Made by a program: the position numbers and the translations under genes. 64,000 nt of DNA, taken from NCBI RefSeq assembly GCF_008692605.1, contig NZ_LFCT01000023.1, forward strand, positions 38,436-102,435, in the 5' to 3' direction. Below, one piece after another: positions 16,204-24,817 of this stretch. The stretch's first letter is position 1. Every line of letters starts with the position of its first letter. Under the pieces are notes generated by a model. It was not told the DNA's origin and searched no databases. It was given only the letters and a program-made list of their open reading frames with translations. The DNA is from Sphingobium estronivorans. Its GTDB lineage: Bacteria; Pseudomonadota; Alphaproteobacteria; Sphingomonadales; Sphingomonadaceae.

Positions 16204-18363
16204 ATGATGAGAATCTTTTCAATCAAGGGTGCCGCGCTTGCCGGGACTATCATTTGCGGGAGCGTTTCGTTGCCCGCGCTGGCGCAAGCAACGGCGGTCG
16301 AGCAGGAACGTAGCGGCGGGATCGGAGACATTATCGTGACGGCTCAGAGGCGCGATGAGCGGCTTCAGGATGTTCCGGTTGCGGTCACGGTTGCGTCCAA
16401 CGAACAGCTTCAGGCGGCAGGCGTGGACAGCGTCGTCGACTTGCGCGTGGCTGCGCCGGCGCTGAATTCGACCGCGTCCAGCGGCATCTTTTCGAGCAGC
16501 ATTCGCGGCGTCGGCTCGCTCGGTTTTTCGCCGGGTCTTGAATCGCCCGTGGCCCTTTATGTCGATGGCGTCTACATCGCTACACCGCTCGCCAGCGAAC
16601 TCGCGCTCAATAATATCGGCGGCGTGGAAGTGTTGAAGGGTCCGCAGGGAACCCTGTTTGGACGAAATGCGACGGGCGGCCTTATTCAGGTGAGCACGGC
16701 TGAACCGAAATCAACGCCGTCGGGCAAGTTTTCGGCTGAATATGGAAGCTACAACAATCTCGTGGGGACGGGATATGTTTCCAGTGGAATCGCGGATGGC
16801 CTAGCGATGGACCTCGCCGTACGAGCGCAAACGCGCAACGGCTATGGCGAGAACATCACTACTGGAGAGGATGTAGGCGACATCCATCACGACATTCTAG
16901 TCCGCTCGAAAATCTTGTGGAAGCCAGGGCCAGACACCCGAATAACGGCGATCGGCAATTATTGGGACGGGCGTAACCGCGCCGGCTACAGCGTCGGAGC
17001 CCCGGGCACTGTCAATGGCTGGACGGGTCGGGTGAACCCTGATCTTGGCTATGATACGGATACGGATCTCAACTTCGAGCTGGATGGCTGGACGGCGGGC
17101 GGTTCGTTGAAGATCGAACATGATATGGGCGACATCCGCTTCATGAGCCTGACCGCATATCGCAAGGCCAATCTGCGCATCGACCGCGATCTCGACTTCA
17201 CGCCATCGAATGTCGCTATCCTCGACCTGCTTCAGACCGACAAGCAGTTCAGCCAGGAACTGCAGCTTAGCTCGATTGGCTCGTCGCGACTGAAATGGAC
17301 CGCCGGCGTTTTCTATTTCAATCTGACCAGCGCCTATCCTCGCATTCTAGTCGACCTTTCCAACAGTGTGAACGCTGCGGCCATCACGATCGATGCGACA
17401 CAGCAGGGGAAGTCGGGCGCCGTCTACGGTCAGGCGACGTACGAGATTACGGATGGTACGAACCTGACGCTCGGCGGACGGTATACGTCCGAACGGCGCG
17501 AGGAGAAAAATTCATCCCAGTTCATCGATCCGGTCGGTATCTCCGGCTTCCTGATACCGGTCGCCGACCGCCGCCGGACAGACAGCAAGTTCACTTACCG
17601 CGTGAGCCTGGACCATCGCTTCTCCGACGAGCTGTTGGCCTATGCTTCCGTCAATACCGGGTTCAAGAGCGGCGGTTACAACACCAACTCGCCTGGCGAG
17701 CCCGCCTTCAAGCCCGAAAGTCTCACGGCCTATGAAGTCGGCCTTAAGTCGGATCTGTTCGACAGGCGGCTTCGCATTAATCTGGCGGGTTTCTATTATG
17801 ATTACAAGGATTTGCAAGTACAGCGGACCGGCACCTTCGCGCTGATCGTCTTCAATGGCGCAAAGGCCCGGATCTATGGGGTCGATGCTGATGTCACGGC
17901 GTCGCTGACCGACAATCTGACGCTTACCAGCGGTTTCGCGCTGATCGACACGAAGTTCAAGAGCTTTGAGGGCTGTCCCATCGCCCAACCCATGGGCGGT
18001 ATTCCTCAAGTCACCGGGTCATGCACGGGCAACGACGTGCCTTTCGCGGCGAAGTTCACAGCCAGTGGAGCGCTGAACTACACAAGGGAAGTCGCATCAG
18101 GAGAGTTGCAGGCCTCAGGGAACATCTATTACAATAGCGGATATTTCTTTGAATCTGACAATGTCCTGCGTCAGGCGCGTTATGCAAAGTTGGGGGCTTC
18201 CTTGAAATGGACGTCGAAGGACGGCTATTCGATCTCGATCGTGGGCCGCAATCTGACGGATCGCCGGACGTTGGCGTCTGCGGGCTCCCAATCCAACGGC
18301 AATTTGACTAGCACGTGGGCGGACCCCAGGACCTTCAGCGTCATTCTGGGCATGCAGTTCTAG
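16204..18363 (+). CDS. TonB-dependent outer-membrane receptor
   Basis: An about 719-residue receptor. A signal peptide is visible (MRIFSIKGAALAGTIICGSV, then SLPALAQA with a cleavage site after AQA), followed by GDIIVTAQRRDERLQDVPVA, the TonB-box/plug start common in sphingomonad receptors, plug motifs (VALYVDGVYI, GVEVLKGPQGTLFGRNATGG) and a 22-strand-type barrel ending in Phe (VILGMQF). It imports a large or hydrophobic ligand across the outer membrane with TonB energy. The start is uncertain: ATG 16204 or 16207 follow GGGGA and give a clean signal peptide, while the in-frame ATG at 16171 adds 11 residues. Being next to the second Rieske operon suggests uptake of its substrate rather than iron. 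Confidence 0.92.
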   Translation: MMRIFSIKGAALAGTIICGSVSLPALAQATAVEQERSGGIGDIIVTAQRRDERLQDVPVAVTVASNEQLQAAGVDSVVDLRVAAPALNSTASSGIFSSSIRGVGSLGFSPGLESPVALYVDGVYIATPLASELALNNIGGVEVLKGPQGTLFGRNATGGLIQVSTAEPKSTPSGKFSAEYGSYNNLVGTGYVSSGIADGLAMDLAVRAQTRNGYGENITTGEDVGDIHHDILVRSKILWKPGPDTRITAIGNYWDGRNRAGYSVGAPGTVNGWTGRVNPDLGYDTDTDLNFELDGWTAGGSLKIEHDMGDIRFMSLTAYRKANLRIDRDLDFTPSNVAILDLLQTDKQFSQELQLSSIGSSRLKWTAGVFYFNLTSAYPRILVDLSNSVNAAAITIDATQQGKSGAVYGQATYEITDGTNLTLGGRYTSERREEKNSSQFIDPVGISGFLIPVADRRRTDSKFTYRVSLDHRFSDELLAYASVNTGFKSGGYNTNSPGEPAFKPESLTAYEVGLKSDLFDRRLRINLAGFYYDYKDLQVQRTGTFALIVFNGAKARIYGVDADVTASLTDNLTLTSGFALIDTKFKSFEGCPIAQPMGGIPQVTGSCTGNDVPFAAKFTASGALNYTREVASGELQASGNIYYNSGYFFESDNVLRQARYAKLGASLKWTSKDGYSISIVGRNLTDRRTLASAGSQSNGNLTSTWADPRTFSVILGMQF

Positions 18364-18384
18364 GTACGCGAGCTAAAGGAAAGC

Positions 18385-18428
18385 GGCGGCGTGCATGATG
18401 TATGATGGACTTCATCGTAAACGCCGCC
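18385..18428 (+). terminator. Hairpin after TonB receptor gene
   Basis: GGCGGCGT (18385-18392) pairs with ACGCCGCC (18421-18428). The 28-base loop can fold further. TGTCTTTC follows. It stands 22 bases after the receptor stop, where a terminator is expected. Confidence 0.5.
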
Positions 18429-18442
18429 TGTCTTTCTGACGG

Positions 18443-19230
18443 ATGCTCGTCGATACGGGCGAAGGAATGGCCGTGGAAAACGGCCTCATATCCTTGAGCA
18501 CGCAACCCGTGAGCGTGGCGCCGCGCCGCGCAGTCGGTTTGTGTTCAATCATTCTAGCGGTTGAAGGTTTTGACGTCATATCGGTCGGCCTCGCAGCGAC
18601 GGGATTTGCGCGTGAAGCAAACATCGGAGGCGGCGCGCTTGGCGCATTGCTGGCAGTCAAAGTCGCAGAGCGGAGGGCTGCGCGACATTTTTCGGGCGCG
18701 CCGCCGACAGGTTCGGCCACCTCACCATCGCGCCCGGATGCTTGGCGCTGGTGGCGCTGGGGGATTCCCGCAGTGCAGGCTCAATCCTTCTCCGGCCGCT
18801 CTGGCTTCCGGGACGGCCAACGAGGAAGGACGCGACCGAGCCGCGGCGTTGCTTGGCGTCGGCGACACGATCGGTGCGGCGATGGGAGGTCTGGCGTAAG
18901 CTTTTCTTCTGTCGTTCCTTTCTTGGCGTTGGATTTTCCTGACGGGTGGATTGCTGACGATGCTGACCTTGGCGCCTCGAACGCACCATTTATGAATTTA
19001 CGCCCTAATCGCTAAGCGATCCAAGGTGTCGCTGAACCGGATCAATGCGCTTCTGTTGCGATATGAACTCAACATTGTCGTGCCCATGCCGCTCAGGACT
19101 GATGAAGCCCCATCGCCGGGGATCGCCGGATTGTTCGGCAACGGGCTTTGGCGAACGACCGCCATGCTCAGGTTGGCTGGCCTCAGCAGCTTGCAGCTTG
19201 ATGGGACTCAACGAGATACAGCGCGGACCC
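18443..19230 (+). pseudogene. Decayed AAHS-type MFS transporter
   Basis: Fragments of one transporter appear in successive frames. First frame: AVEGFDVISVGLAATGFARE, the helix-1 DGxD-type region with the first Asp changed to Glu. After a frameshift: AADRFGHLTIAPGCLALVAL, the loop 2-3 motif. Another frame: AAALLGVGDTIGAAMGGLA ending in a stop. Then WRWIFLTGGLLTMLT in a further frame. From about 19026: LNRINALLLRYELNI and LFGNGLWRTTAMLRLAGL, matching the central loop and helix 7 start. The order agrees with the intact transporter at 11206. The C-terminal half is missing. At least three frameshifts mean no functional product. It was probably once the transporter partner of the neighbouring TonB receptor or second Rieske pair. 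Confidence 0.8.
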
Positions 19231-19339
19231 TATGGGTTGCTCTCCTGCGAGCCAAAACTCGGTTTGCTGTTGATAGGGATAGGCGATCTTGTCGTGAAGA
19301 TTCATGACTCTCCCTCGGGCATCTGCGTCTGCAAGAGGC

Positions 19340-20212
19340 TCAGCACATCGGATCCGTCCACGCGCCGATTGCGCTCATGGTGATCGCGCCGGTATGATCG
19401 ATAGCCGCGAAAGCTCCTTTTTCACCCTCCATGTCGCCTTGCACGTGAAAGGAACGACCCAGAAACAAGGGACGCGCAGCCCGATAGTCGAAGATGGAGG
19501 GGTATCGTCCGTTTGCCATGCCGCAGGCCAAGGATAAAAGGCAGGTGGCCTGAAGCGGACCATGCACGACAAGATCTGGATAATTTTCTACCCCTCTGCA
19601 ATATTCTCGATCATAATGGATCTTGTGCGAGTTAAAAGTGACGGCGCTATAGCGTTGTAACAGAGTAGAGGAGGAAATGACCTCGCGCTTTTCCTGCGCC
19701 TCGACAGTCGCTGAAGGCCCGGAGGCGGCCGTTGCCAGAGGGAGAATTGATCCGTTCATTTCTCGATACACGATATCTTGTCGTTCGTTGAGGATCATGT
19801 CACCGTCGCAGAAATAGTCATGCTCCACGGTGACGAAGCAGAGGATCCCGCCTTTCCCCTGCTTCATGTAAACATCTTCAATGCGGGAGCGGCAGAGGAT
19901 GCTTTGCCCTACCAAGAACTCGCCCCGAAACCGGAGCTGTCCGCCTGCCCACATGCGCCTTGGCAAGGGCACCGGCGGCAGGAAATCGCCGCGCGGGGGA
20001 TGGCCGTCGCTCCCCAGCAAGTGCATGGGCGCAATGTCCGGCGCCAGGCACCAGTGGATGCCGGCCGGAGCGGGGTCGCCATGCTTGAGGTCCACCGCCC
20101 CGTCCAGAATCGCGGATAGCGAGTTGGCTAGACGTGGTGTGATGATGTCGTGATATTCACGCTCTGATCCGATCCACAGCCGCAAATGGTCGATGTCAAG
20201 GTTCATGGACAT
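19340..20212 (-). CDS. MaoC-like/HTD2-type hydratase (mesaconyl-C4-CoA or itaconyl-CoA hydratase-like)
   Basis: A 290-residue double hot-dog protein. The C-terminal half has FNSHKIHYDREYCRGVENYP followed by DLVVHGPLQATCLL, the hydratase-2 style motif with its Asp and His pair, very like mesaconyl-C4-CoA hydratase and other FAS1-like dehydratases. The N-terminal half (GDFLPPVPLPRRMWAGGQL) matches the same family. ATG 20212 begins 2 bases after the upstream acyl-CoA dehydrogenase stop, so translation is coupled; an upstream in-frame ATG at 20389 lies inside that gene and is rejected. Within this operon it would hydrate an unsaturated dicarboxyl-CoA to the 2- or 3-hydroxy compound that a CitE-like lyase can split. 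The exact substrate is inference. Confidence 0.85.
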   Translation of the reverse strand: MSMNLDIDHLRLWIGSEREYHDIITPRLANSLSAILDGAVDLKHGDPAPAGIHWCLAPDIAPMHLLGSDGHPPRGDFLPPVPLPRRMWAGGQLRFRGEFLVGQSILCRSRIEDVYMKQGKGGILCFVTVEHDYFCDGDMILNERQDIVYREMNGSILPLATAASGPSATVEAQEKREVISSSTLLQRYSAVTFNSHKIHYDREYCRGVENYPDLVVHGPLQATCLLSLACGMANGRYPSIFDYRAARPLFLGRSFHVQGDMEGEKGAFAAIDHTGAITMSAIGAWTDPMC

Positions 20213-20214
20213 GC

Positions 20215-21384
20215 TCAAAAGGAACGCGGCAGACCAAGCACATGCTCGGCTACATATGACAGGATCAGGTTGGTCGAAATCGGCGCGACCTGATAGAGGC
20301 GAGTTTCCCGGAACTTGCGTTCCACATCGTATTCGCAGGCGAAACCGAATCCGCCGTGGAATTGAATGCAAGCGTTGGCCGCCTCCCAACTGGCCTTGGC
20401 CGCCAGATATTTCGCCATGTTTGCTTCCGCACCGCAGGGCAGACCTGCATCGAATTTGCGGCAGGCCTCATATCGCATCAGGTTGGCCGCCGCGATTTCG
20501 ATGTAGGACTCCGCGATCGGGAATTGCACACCCTGATTCTGGCCGATCGGCCTGCCAAAGACGACGCGATTCCTGGCATAGTCCGTCACGCGATCAGTGA
20601 ACCAATAGCCATCCCCGACGCACTCCGCCGCGATGAGCGCGCGTTCCGCATTGAGTCCGGTCAGGATATATTTGAAGCCGTGACCCTCGCTGCCGATCAG
20701 ATTGTCCGCTGGAATTTCCAGGTCGTCGAAGAAGATTTCGTTGGTTTCATGGTTCACCATATTTTCGATCGGTCGAACCGTCATTCCCTTGGTCATCGCC
20801 TCCTTGATGTCGACGATGAAGATCGACAGCCCTTCCGACTTCTTGCTGACCTGGTCCAGCGGCGTCGTCCGGGCGAGCAGGATCATCAGGTCGGAATGCT
20901 GGACCCTGCTGATCCACGTCTTTTGCCCGTTGATCACATAACGGTCGCCGACACGCACTGCCGCCGTCTTGATCTTCGTCGTATCCGTTCCGGTGGTGGG
21001 TTCGGTGACGCCCATCGACTGGAGCCGTAATTCGCCCGTGGCGATCTTGGGAAGGTAAGTCCGGCGCTGCTCTTCCGACCCGTGCCTGATCAGGGTGTTC
21101 ATATTGTACATCTGGCCGTGACATGCGCCTGAATTGCCGCCCGACCGGTTGATTTCCTCCATGATCACCGATGCTTCGGTGAGACCGAGGCCCGCCCCAC
21201 CATATTCCTGTGGGATGAGCGCGGCCATCCACCCTGCGCGGGTCAGCGCATCGACGAATTTCTCGGGATAAGCCCGTTGCCGGTCGACATCGCGATGATA
21301 TTCAGCCGGAAATTCCGCACAAAGCGATCGGACGCCTTCGCGAATATCCCTGTAACTTTCCTGAAACGGATCAATGTCGGTCAT
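20215..21384 (-). CDS. Acyl-CoA dehydrogenase
   Basis: A 389-residue flavoprotein. LQSMGVTEPTTGTDTTKIKT is the substrate/FAD-binding signature, DRYVINGQKTWISRVQHSD follows, and ACIQFHGGFGFACEYDVERK near the C-terminus is the second signature. It oxidises an acyl-CoA to the 2-enoyl-CoA and passes electrons to ETF. It is the third gene of a four-gene minus-strand operon: the PrpD-like gene ends 24 bases before it and the hydratase starts 2 bases after it. With a mesaconyl-CoA hydratase-like and a CitE-like partner, a branched dicarboxyl-CoA such as methylsuccinyl-CoA is a reasonable candidate substrate, but general acyl-CoAs are not excluded. Confidence 0.9.
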   Translation of the reverse strand: MTDIDPFQESYRDIREGVRSLCAEFPAEYHRDVDRQRAYPEKFVDALTRAGWMAALIPQEYGGAGLGLTEASVIMEEINRSGGNSGACHGQMYNMNTLIRHGSEEQRRTYLPKIATGELRLQSMGVTEPTTGTDTTKIKTAAVRVGDRYVINGQKTWISRVQHSDLMILLARTTPLDQVSKKSEGLSIFIVDIKEAMTKGMTVRPIENMVNHETNEIFFDDLEIPADNLIGSEGHGFKYILTGLNAERALIAAECVGDGYWFTDRVTDYARNRVVFGRPIGQNQGVQFPIAESYIEIAAANLMRYEACRKFDAGLPCGAEANMAKYLAAKASWEAANACIQFHGGFGFACEYDVERKFRETRLYQVAPISTNLILSYVAEHVLGLPRSF

Positions 21385-21408
21385 CTGATCTGAACCTCTG
21401 TCAGCGTG

Positions 21409-22764
21409 TTATTTGAACCAGTTGCGCATGTTGTCGGCCTCGGGCAGGCTCCTGATTTTCAAGAGAAGCGCTCCTTCTTCGCCGTTCATCACAGGGCTCG
21501 CCAGGATGTGGAATTTGGTCGCGATGGCGTCATCGTCTGGGAAACTTGCTGGCTCGCCCGAGGGGTCGGCGATGAGCATCCGGTGAAGCTCGCCCCGCGC
21601 GCGCAGCTTCACGATTGCGCCAAAGGGATGGCTGTGGCCTTCGAGCAGTTCGTCCCGTACGACGGTGACCCGGTCCGAGAGGTCATCGGCCACTTCCGCG
21701 CCGATCAGATCATAATCGTCCCAGCCGAACCGTCCGCGTATGATGGCAACGGCCGCAGCGAAGGGCATGGAGAACTGGCCATCCACGATCGCCCTGACGC
21801 GGCGTTTCTCCCCCATGGGGTCGCCGACCAGCACGATGCCGTTCCGGTGCAGTCCGATGGTGATGGATTCTATGTCGGCTGGCGTCAGGTCCAACTGTCG
21901 CCGCAGGGCGAGCAGGCCGTCGACCGCCGCGTGGGTGTAGCGGCAGGCCGGGTAGGGTTTGACTCCGATGCGCATCGTTTCCCAGATCTGGCCCAGCCCT
22001 GCTGCGGCTCGATGCGGATCGGCGCCATCGCTGTATGCGGAAAGGAAGCCATGCTTGCCGTCAATCGCGTCGATCGCGCCTTCGAACCCCTCTGCGGCCA
22101 AGGTCGCCGCGATCAAGCCCTTCATCGACGCTTCGCCGACCTGATACCGTTTGTTCCAGGCCCCGTTGACGAGAAATTGTAATGAGCCTGCGGCTTGGCT
22201 GGCCGCCGTCCCGAAGGCGGAGATCATCTGGTGCGTCTCGAGCTTCAACAACCGGCCTGCGGCGACCGCGGCGCCAAAGACCCCTGCGGTCGCCGTGGGG
22301 TGAAAACCCCGGGCATAGTGCGCGGCGGGATCGAGCGCGACGCCGAGCCGGCAAGTGATCTCCAGACCGAGGACGATCGCGCCAAGCAATTCCTTGCCCG
22401 TTGCGCCGGTGATTTCGGCCGCCGCCAGCGCGGCCGGAACAACCGGCGCGCTGGGATGGAGCGAACTTTCCGCATGTGTGTCGTCAAAGTCGAGCGAATG
22501 CCCCAGCGCGCCATTGAGCAGCGCAGCCGCCGCAGGGCCATAGCGGCGGTCCATGCCGAACACCGTGCAATCGGCGCCCCCGGTCAGACCCAGGCGCTGG
22601 ATCATGGCCAATACCGCTGGGGTGGATTCGGATTCTTTTGCGGCTCGGATCGCCGAACCGATCAGGTCCGTCGCCAGCGCGAGCGCGCGTCCGCTCACAT
22701 GATCCGGAATATCGCTTAGGTCGAACGTCGCCGCAAAGCTGGCTATGTCATTGGTATAGCTCAT
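21409..22764 (-). CDS. MmgE/PrpD family protein
   Basis: A 451-residue protein of the MmgE/PrpD family, which includes 2-methylcitrate dehydratase and cis-aconitate decarboxylase. Family motifs are ALLNGALGHSLDFDDTHAES followed by LHPSAPVVPAALAAAE, and GVKPYPACRYTHAAVDGLL. ATG 22764 overlaps the stop of the CitE-like gene by 4 bases (ATGA); an upstream in-frame start at 22902 would add 46 residues read from inside that gene. It may dehydrate, hydrate or decarboxylate a tri- or dicarboxylate or its CoA ester. Its presence with a CitE-like lyase, a mesaconyl/itaconyl-CoA hydratase-like protein and an acyl-CoA dehydrogenase suggests branched dicarboxylate metabolism. The precise reaction cannot be assigned. 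Confidence 0.88.
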   Translation of the reverse strand: MSYTNDIASFAATFDLSDIPDHVSGRALALATDLIGSAIRAAKESESTPAVLAMIQRLGLTGGADCTVFGMDRRYGPAAAALLNGALGHSLDFDDTHAESSLHPSAPVVPAALAAAEITGATGKELLGAIVLGLEITCRLGVALDPAAHYARGFHPTATAGVFGAAVAAGRLLKLETHQMISAFGTAASQAAGSLQFLVNGAWNKRYQVGEASMKGLIAATLAAEGFEGAIDAIDGKHGFLSAYSDGADPHRAAAGLGQIWETMRIGVKPYPACRYTHAAVDGLLALRRQLDLTPADIESITIGLHRNGIVLVGDPMGEKRRVRAIVDGQFSMPFAAAVAIIRGRFGWDDYDLIGAEVADDLSDRVTVVRDELLEGHSHPFGAIVKLRARGELHRMLIADPSGEPASFPDDDAIATKFHILASPVMNGEEGALLLKIRSLPEADNMRNWFK

Positions 22765-23588
22765 TGGTTTTCTTTCGGAGAGTAAATTTGCACCTGCGTC
22801 TTGATCTGCCGGGCGCGGGCCAGCACAGGAGCGTCGATCATCATGCCGTCGATCTGAACGACCCCCTGCGCTGCCGACGCGGAAAGGACGCGATCCGCCC
22901 ACTCAACTTGCGATCGGGAGGGCGCGAAAGCCTGACGCGCAGGCTCCAGTTGGGCAGGATGGATTAGCATCTTGCCGCCGAAGCCAAGCTCTCTGGCATG
23001 GCGGCAATCGTCTTGCAGCACGGCGTTATCGTTAATCGCCGTCGTCACCCCATCGAGAGGCGCGAGCAATCCTGCAGCCCTCGACGCCAGCGCAATGTGG
23101 AACCTGGCCGTCAGGAGCGATTGGCGCGTGTGCTCCATCCCCATGTCTGCCGCGAAGTCGAAAGAGCCGAATGCGAGCCGAGCGGCCCTGGTAGCTATGG
23201 AGTTGACTGCGGCGAGGCCTTGGGCCGTTTCGATCAGCGCGACGACAGGGTGCGACGTGGCCTCCGCAATCTGCTCCATTTCATCTTGCGATTGGGCTTT
23301 GGGGACCATGACGGCCGATAGAGGAAGGGTGCGAGCGAGGGCCAGGTCTGCGGCGTGCCAGTCAGTTCCCGCCGCATTGACGCGCAGGATGATGGGCGCC
23401 TGGACTTGAGCGGCCAACAGTTTGTCCTTCAGGGCTTCCCTCGCCCTTTCCTTCGCCTGGGGCGCGACGGCGTCTTCCAGATCGATGATCAGCGCGTCGG
23501 GCCGCGCCGCGTCGGCCTTACCGAAACGTTCCGGCCGGTCCGCAGGCACGAAGAGCGGCAGCGCAAGATCAGTCAGCGTAGCTTTCAT
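22761..23588 (-). CDS. HpcH/HpaI aldolase-citrate lyase beta (CitE-like) family protein
   Basis: A 275-residue TIM-barrel lyase. The N-terminus LPLFVPADRPERFGKADAAR and IIDLEDAVAPQAKERAREAL are the CitE signature, and VVALIETAQGL (Glu) plus FGSFDFAADMG (Asp) supply the expected metal ligands. Relatives cleave citryl-CoA, citramalyl-CoA or malyl-CoA, or hydrolyse malyl-CoA. It is the first gene of the minus-strand operon and is divergent from a LysR gene, which very likely controls it. In this operon the likely task is cleavage of a 3-hydroxy-dicarboxyl-CoA such as citramalyl-CoA to acetyl-CoA plus pyruvate, or a homologous split; this is inference. Confidence 0.88.
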   Translation of the reverse strand: MKATLTDLALPLFVPADRPERFGKADAARPDALIIDLEDAVAPQAKERAREALKDKLLAAQVQAPIILRVNAAGTDWHAADLALARTLPLSAVMVPKAQSQDEMEQIAEATSHPVVALIETAQGLAAVNSIATRAARLAFGSFDFAADMGMEHTRQSLLTARFHIALASRAAGLLAPLDGVTTAINDNAVLQDDCRHARELGFGGKMLIHPAQLEPARQAFAPSRSQVEWADRVLSASAAQGVVQIDGMMIDAPVLARARQIKTQVQIYSPKENQ

Positions 23589-23632
23589 GAAACCTCCATC
23601 TCGCAGCCATGAGCCAAGGCAAGATAGAGATA

Positions 23633-23644
23633 AAATATATATTT
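23633..23644. promoter_or_regulatory. AT-rich palindrome in the citE-lysR divergent promoter
   Basis: AAATATATATTT is a perfect 12-bp palindrome within an AT-rich stretch of the 167-base divergent region. It may be part of the LysR binding site or of the -10 region for the lyase operon. Simple AT sequence lowers its weight. Confidence 0.35.
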
Positions 23645-23755
23645 GTTCGCGCGGCGATATCTTCTTTTTATGTCCACAAAAACGGGGCTAAGCTTGGCAT
23701 TGCCATTTGAGTCGGCCGTTCCCAAGCGGCGAAGCGATGACTTCGGGATAATGAC

Positions 23756-24769
23756 GTGTCGATAGATTTGCGACAACTGCGCTATTTCATCACCATATTG
23801 GAGCGGGGCTCCCTTGCGCGGGCCGCCACAAGCCTCAACGTCGCCCAACCCGCCCTTTCGCACCATGTGCGGAATATGGAAGCGTATCTGGGCACGCGCC
23901 TTCTGCTGCGCGGCCCCAAGGGGGTTCGAGCAACGGAGGCGGGCGAAACCCTGGCGCGGCACGCGCGGACGATTTTGGGGCAATTGGCCGCTGCGGAAGA
24001 GGAAATACGGGGTCATGAACGAGAGCCTGCGGGCGACGTCAGGCTGGCTCTTCCTGGCACGATTTCCGAAATTCTTGCCGTTCCTCTCCTGTCTGCGGTC
24101 AGAGAAAATTATCCCAAGGTCAAATTGAGGATCGCCGAGGCGATGAGCGGGTTCGTCCTGGAATGGATGCGACAAGGGCGAGCCGATCTGGGCGTGATTT
24201 ACAGCCATGTCGCCGAAGAAGGACTGTCAACTAGTCGCCTTCTGGATGAAGAACTGGTTTTTTTCGGCCGCACCGCAAATGATCCCGCCGGGATTGCTGC
24301 CTCGGGCGATGCGATGTCTTTTGCGCAACTGTGTGACTTTCCCTTGATCGTTCCAGGGGAAGCCCACGGTCTTCGTCATCTTCTGGATGCGAAGGCCGAG
24401 GCGGCCGGCATTAGCTGCAACATCGCGATGGAAGTGGACGCCTATTCCAACATCAAGTCGCTTGTGGAGGCTGGATTTGGCTATTCAGTCCTGCCCCTGA
24501 ACGCGATCAAGCAGGAAGTCGCGTCGGGGTCACTGACATATTGGCGGGTCGAAAATCCTGCCCTGCAACGTAGCGTTAATCTCCTATTCTCGGTCGATCG
24601 CCCGGCGACCAACGCCGTCGCCGCAGTGGTGCGGTGCATCTATGAATGCCTGAGGGACTTGCCCGGCAATGGCGGGTGGATGGGCGTTGCGAATGTGGCT
24701 CAGCCATCTGCCTTCGATCTGCTGGACCGACGATCTCTGACTGGCGCGGAAGCACGGCCAACAGAATAG
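23756..24769 (+). CDS. LysR-family regulator (second)
   Basis: A 337-residue LysR regulator that appears to start at GTG 23756. The N-terminus LRQLRYFITILERGSLARAA followed by TSLNVAQPALSHHVRNMEAY is the winged helix-turn-helix of the CbbR/NAC-type branch, and the effector domain follows (GDVRLALPGTISEILAVPLL). It is divergent from the CitE-like operon and co-directional with the alcohol dehydrogenase, aldehyde dehydrogenase and CoA-transferase genes, so it is well placed to control both arms in response to a pathway intermediate. The C-terminal 30 or so residues run past the usual family end and look unconserved. Confidence 0.92.
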   Translation: MSIDLRQLRYFITILERGSLARAATSLNVAQPALSHHVRNMEAYLGTRLLLRGPKGVRATEAGETLARHARTILGQLAAAEEEIRGHEREPAGDVRLALPGTISEILAVPLLSAVRENYPKVKLRIAEAMSGFVLEWMRQGRADLGVIYSHVAEEGLSTSRLLDEELVFFGRTANDPAGIAASGDAMSFAQLCDFPLIVPGEAHGLRHLLDAKAEAAGISCNIAMEVDAYSNIKSLVEAGFGYSVLPLNAIKQEVASGSLTYWRVENPALQRSVNLLFSVDRPATNAVAAVVRCIYECLRDLPGNGGWMGVANVAQPSAFDLLDRRSLTGAEARPTE

Positions 24770-24817
24770 CTCCCTCGGGAATGACCATGGTTACTATCTG
24801 TCGAAATAGGAGAGGAC

